A model generated the notes under the pieces. That model did not search any database, was not told where the DNA came from, and saw only the letters and a list, made by a program, of their open reading frames with translations. Shown here one piece after another: positions 5,648-7,443 of a stretch of DNA of 7,443 nucleotides (position 1 is the first letter of the stretch; the number at the start of each line of letters is the position of its first letter). Origin of the DNA: Myxococcales bacterium (GTDB lineage Bacteria; Myxococcota_A; Polyangia; Fen-1088); assembly GCA_003170035.1 (NCBI GenBank), contig PMZX01000453.1:2353-9795 (forward strand), in the 5' to 3' direction. Both the position numbers and the translations under genes were made by a program.

Positions 5648-6817
5648 AAAACCCCAAAGCACCCGACGCACAGGCCAGTGGGAACAGCCGCGCCCCCAAG
5701 GGTGGCCGCCCGAGCGGTGCAGGAGGTGCGTCGTCTACCGAGCGCGTTGGGAGCCATTGCGGCTGTGCTCCTTGGCTGCCCGGCTGTCGCCGATGCGCAG
5801 ACGCAGCCCGTGTCCGACGGCATTCCCGTCGTGGTCGAGGCACATCTGGGCTGGAACGACCCATTTGGCACCTACGGGCTGGCCCTGGTCTATGATCGCG
5901 GCGGCACATTCTCAGGGGGCCTCGGCATGGGGCTCAATTCGTTGAAAGGCGATACCCTGCCGCCGCTGGGCCTGTTCGGACGCGCGCGTGTGCTGCGCTG
6001 GGGCTGGGGCTCGCTCGGCGTCGGCGCCGCCCTGTCCCGCGATCACTACTCCATCGATCAAACCGACGACGGCATCTGGTACTGGAACCCCTCCTATCGT
6101 GCGACCGGTACGGCGGCTGCGGAGTTAACCAACCGGCGCTGGTCGCTCCGCTTCGAAGCTGGTCTGGGCTACCTGCTCAACAGCTATTCCGAGTGCAGGC
6201 CCGCCTTCGTCCTGGCAGCTTGCAGCTCGTCACCGGGGCGGCTGGTCCCCTCGCTGACCGCCACGGTCGGCTACCGCTTCGGCGTGTCGGACACCTATCT
6301 CGAGTCGACGGCTGGCGAGTTCACGTACAAGTCACCCAGCACGGCCTTCCGTCTGTCGGCCCTGTCGACGCTGGTGCCTGTGCTGGTGGGGGCGACCATG
6401 CTCGGTTTTGCTCACGACGACACTGTGGCAGTTGGAGGTCTCGTGACCCTGGGACTGGGGCTCAGTCTCGGTCCCAGCATCGGCTACGCCTACGCGGGCG
6501 AGAACCTGCGCGGCTGGGGCTTGGGCCTCTTGCGGGCGGCCGCAGTTGGAGTTGGGTCCGTTGCAATCTTCGTTGCCGGAATTGACAGTAGCTGCGACGA
6601 CTGCACTCAGTCCTCAAGCGCAAGCGAGGCGGAGACGTTGGGGGTGGTTTTGATCACCGCGGCCCTCGTTTCGGCGGTGTACGATGTCGTCACCGCGCCC
6701 AACGCCGCCCGACGCGCAAACACCAGGCACGGCCTGACCAACCTGAGCCTGGTGCCCGTGCCCATCCCCGGCCGAGCATCCACCAGCCCGGGCCTGTCCT
6801 TGATCGGGCAGTTCTAG
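5645..6817 (+). CDS. Putative envelope protein: beta-rich N-terminal half and hydrophobic C-terminal half, function unknown
   Basis: A 390-residue protein. A signal peptide is likely but has a long basic n-region (to R30), a hydrophobic core (33-44) and a probable cleavage after ADA at 51; there is no clear ribosome binding site for ATG 5645. GTG codons at 5717 or 5726 would give a shorter, more typical signal. Residues 58-230 alternate aromatic and small residues (AHLGWNDPFGTYGLALVYDR, LGVGAALSRDHY, LTATVGYRFG), as in small outer membrane beta-barrels. Residues 237-349 instead hold about four hydrophobic stretches (237-255, 260-283, 295-312, 331-349), including GLSLGPSIGYAYAGENLRGWG, and the C-terminus ends in GLSLIGQF. 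This combination resembles uncharacterised myxobacterial membrane proteins that I know only by pattern. Hydrophobic helices beside a barrel would be odd, so the C-terminal segments may be hairpins or more strands. No enzymatic motif is seen. The gene converges on the 5-alpha-reductase gene with a 32-base gap. Confidence 0.8.
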   Translation: MKTPKHPTHRPVGTAAPPRVAARAVQEVRRLPSALGAIAAVLLGCPAVADAQTQPVSDGIPVVVEAHLGWNDPFGTYGLALVYDRGGTFSGGLGMGLNSLKGDTLPPLGLFGRARVLRWGWGSLGVGAALSRDHYSIDQTDDGIWYWNPSYRATGTAAAELTNRRWSLRFEAGLGYLLNSYSECRPAFVLAACSSSPGRLVPSLTATVGYRFGVSDTYLESTAGEFTYKSPSTAFRLSALSTLVPVLVGATMLGFAHDDTVAVGGLVTLGLGLSLGPSIGYAYAGENLRGWGLGLLRAAAVGVGSVAIFVAGIDSSCDDCTQSSSASEAETLGVVLITAALVSAVYDVVTAPNAARRANTRHGLTNLSLVPVPIPGRASTSPGLSLIGQF

Positions 6818-6836
6818 CGAGCCTCACCCACTCGCT
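6816..6836. terminator. Small hairpin between convergent genes
   Basis: AGCGAG (6816-6821) pairs with CTCGCT (6831-6836) around a nine-base loop. It overlaps the stop codon of the envelope protein gene and lies 14 bases beyond the stop of the leftward gene. Such a symmetric stem could serve both strands, but neither side has a T run, so the terminator call is tentative. Confidence 0.25.
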
Positions 6837-6849
6837 GTCGCAGGCGCCT

Positions 6850-7443
6850 TCACAGCACGAAGGGAATGATGGCCTTGCGCGCGGGTGGGTAGTCGGCGAA
6901 GTTGGCGCGATACCAGGCATGGTGCTTGAGTGCGCGCGGCACCAGGTTGGCCGCGGTCCACAGGGCAAAGACCAGGCCCGGCCAAGAGAGCGTGGCGATG
7001 GCCCAGCCCGACCACTCGATCATTTCGCCGAAGTAGTTCGGGCAGGACACCAGGCGGAAGAGCGGGCCGTGCGGAACCACATATGCGCCGCCTGACTGCC
7101 GGCGCAGGCGACGCAGTTCGCGATCCGCCAAAACATGCATCAGGAAGCCAGCGACGAACAGGACCGCACCGATGAGGAAGGGAACACTCGTCAGCCAGGC
7201 CGCGGGCCGCGCCGGCGAGAGCGCGAAGAGCCAACGACCGTTGAGGTAGGCGTTGACCACGTTGAAGAACGCGCCCGAGCCGAGCACCACCAGAGGCATG
7301 GGCTTGCTGGTCGACGGGAGTAGAGCGGCGAAGATGAAAGTCCGGTACAGGTAGTGCCCGAGCCACAGCGCCAGAGCTGCCAGCGCGGGCAGGTTCGTGC
7401 GGCGATCACCGAGGAGAAACATGAGCGTCATGAGCAGCGGCGA
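6850..7443 (-). CDS. Steroid 5-alpha-reductase family membrane enzyme (partial, N-terminus beyond right edge)
   Basis: 197 codons are visible, ending in TGA at 6852-6850; the frame is open to base 7443. The protein belongs to the 3-oxo-5-alpha-steroid 4-dehydrogenase (SRD5A) family of NADPH-dependent membrane enzymes that reduce the delta-4 double bond of 3-oxosteroids. Numbered from the Met at 7431, hallmarks are GHYLYRTFIF (25-34), KPMPL (43-47), NAYLNGRW (60-67), FLIG (85-88), LADRELRRLR (101-110), VPHGPLFRLVSCPNYFGEMI (119-138) and the end HHAWYRANFADYPPARKAIIPF (170-191). From recalled human SRD5A2, Y27 aligns with catalytic Y91, and NYFGE and the HHxWY region match its cofactor-binding part. 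Catalytic E57 would lie upstream, so about 60 residues are missing at the edge and the Met at 7431 is probably internal. Several hydrophobic segments fit a multi-pass membrane protein. The substrate could be a sterol intermediate, an exogenous steroid or another enone; the neighbours do not decide it. Confidence 0.92.
   Translation of the reverse strand, partial: SPLLMTLMFLLGDRRTNLPALAALALWLGHYLYRTFIFAALLPSTSKPMPLVVLGSGAFFNVVNAYLNGRWLFALSPARPAAWLTSVPFLIGAVLFVAGFLMHVLADRELRRLRRQSGGAYVVPHGPLFRLVSCPNYFGEMIEWSGWAIATLSWPGLVFALWTAANLVPRALKHHAWYRANFADYPPARKAIIPFVL

Overview
The window is GC-rich, densely coding DNA, probably from a member of the Myxococcota or a related delta-proteobacterial lineage. 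I infer this from a myxobacterial-style cysteine-rich lipoprotein, a myxobacterial-type outer membrane protein, and a TonB-dependent receptor carrying an N-terminal TonB C-terminal domain. No mobile element, tRNA, rRNA or CRISPR array is visible.

Left part (1-1032). A partial leftward gene encodes the N-terminal thioredoxin-like domain of a HoxF/NuoE-type diaphorase subunit, most likely of an NAD-linked [NiFe] hydrogenase; it runs off the left edge. A shared upstream region separates it from rightward cutA, which encodes a small trimeric metal-associated protein. cutA may be read from a leaderless or nearly leaderless mRNA.

Centre (1033-4133). A TonB-dependent outer membrane receptor has an extra TonB C-terminal domain before its plug. 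It is followed 61 bases later by nikR, the nickel-responsive repressor, with all four nickel ligands intact. An inverted repeat just upstream of the receptor's ribosome binding site has geometry close to known NikR operators. The simplest reading is a nickel supply module next to a nickel enzyme: the receptor imports nickel across the outer membrane, NikR shuts it off when nickel is plentiful, and the neighbouring hydrogenase consumes the metal. The functional link is inference from position.

Right part (4134-7443). After a 134-base gap with several inverted repeats comes a secreted cysteine-rich lipoprotein with six tandem four-cysteine modules. A 177-base gap follows, whose second half can fold into a long branched hairpin that reaches the next start codon. 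That gene encodes a two-part envelope protein of unknown function: a beta-rich N-terminal half and a hydrophobic C-terminal half. It converges on a partial leftward gene for a steroid 5-alpha-reductase family membrane enzyme, cut by the right edge.

The most promising items are the receptor/NikR unit with its candidate operator and unusual domain order, the structured leader at 5537-5647, and the 5-alpha-reductase homologue.
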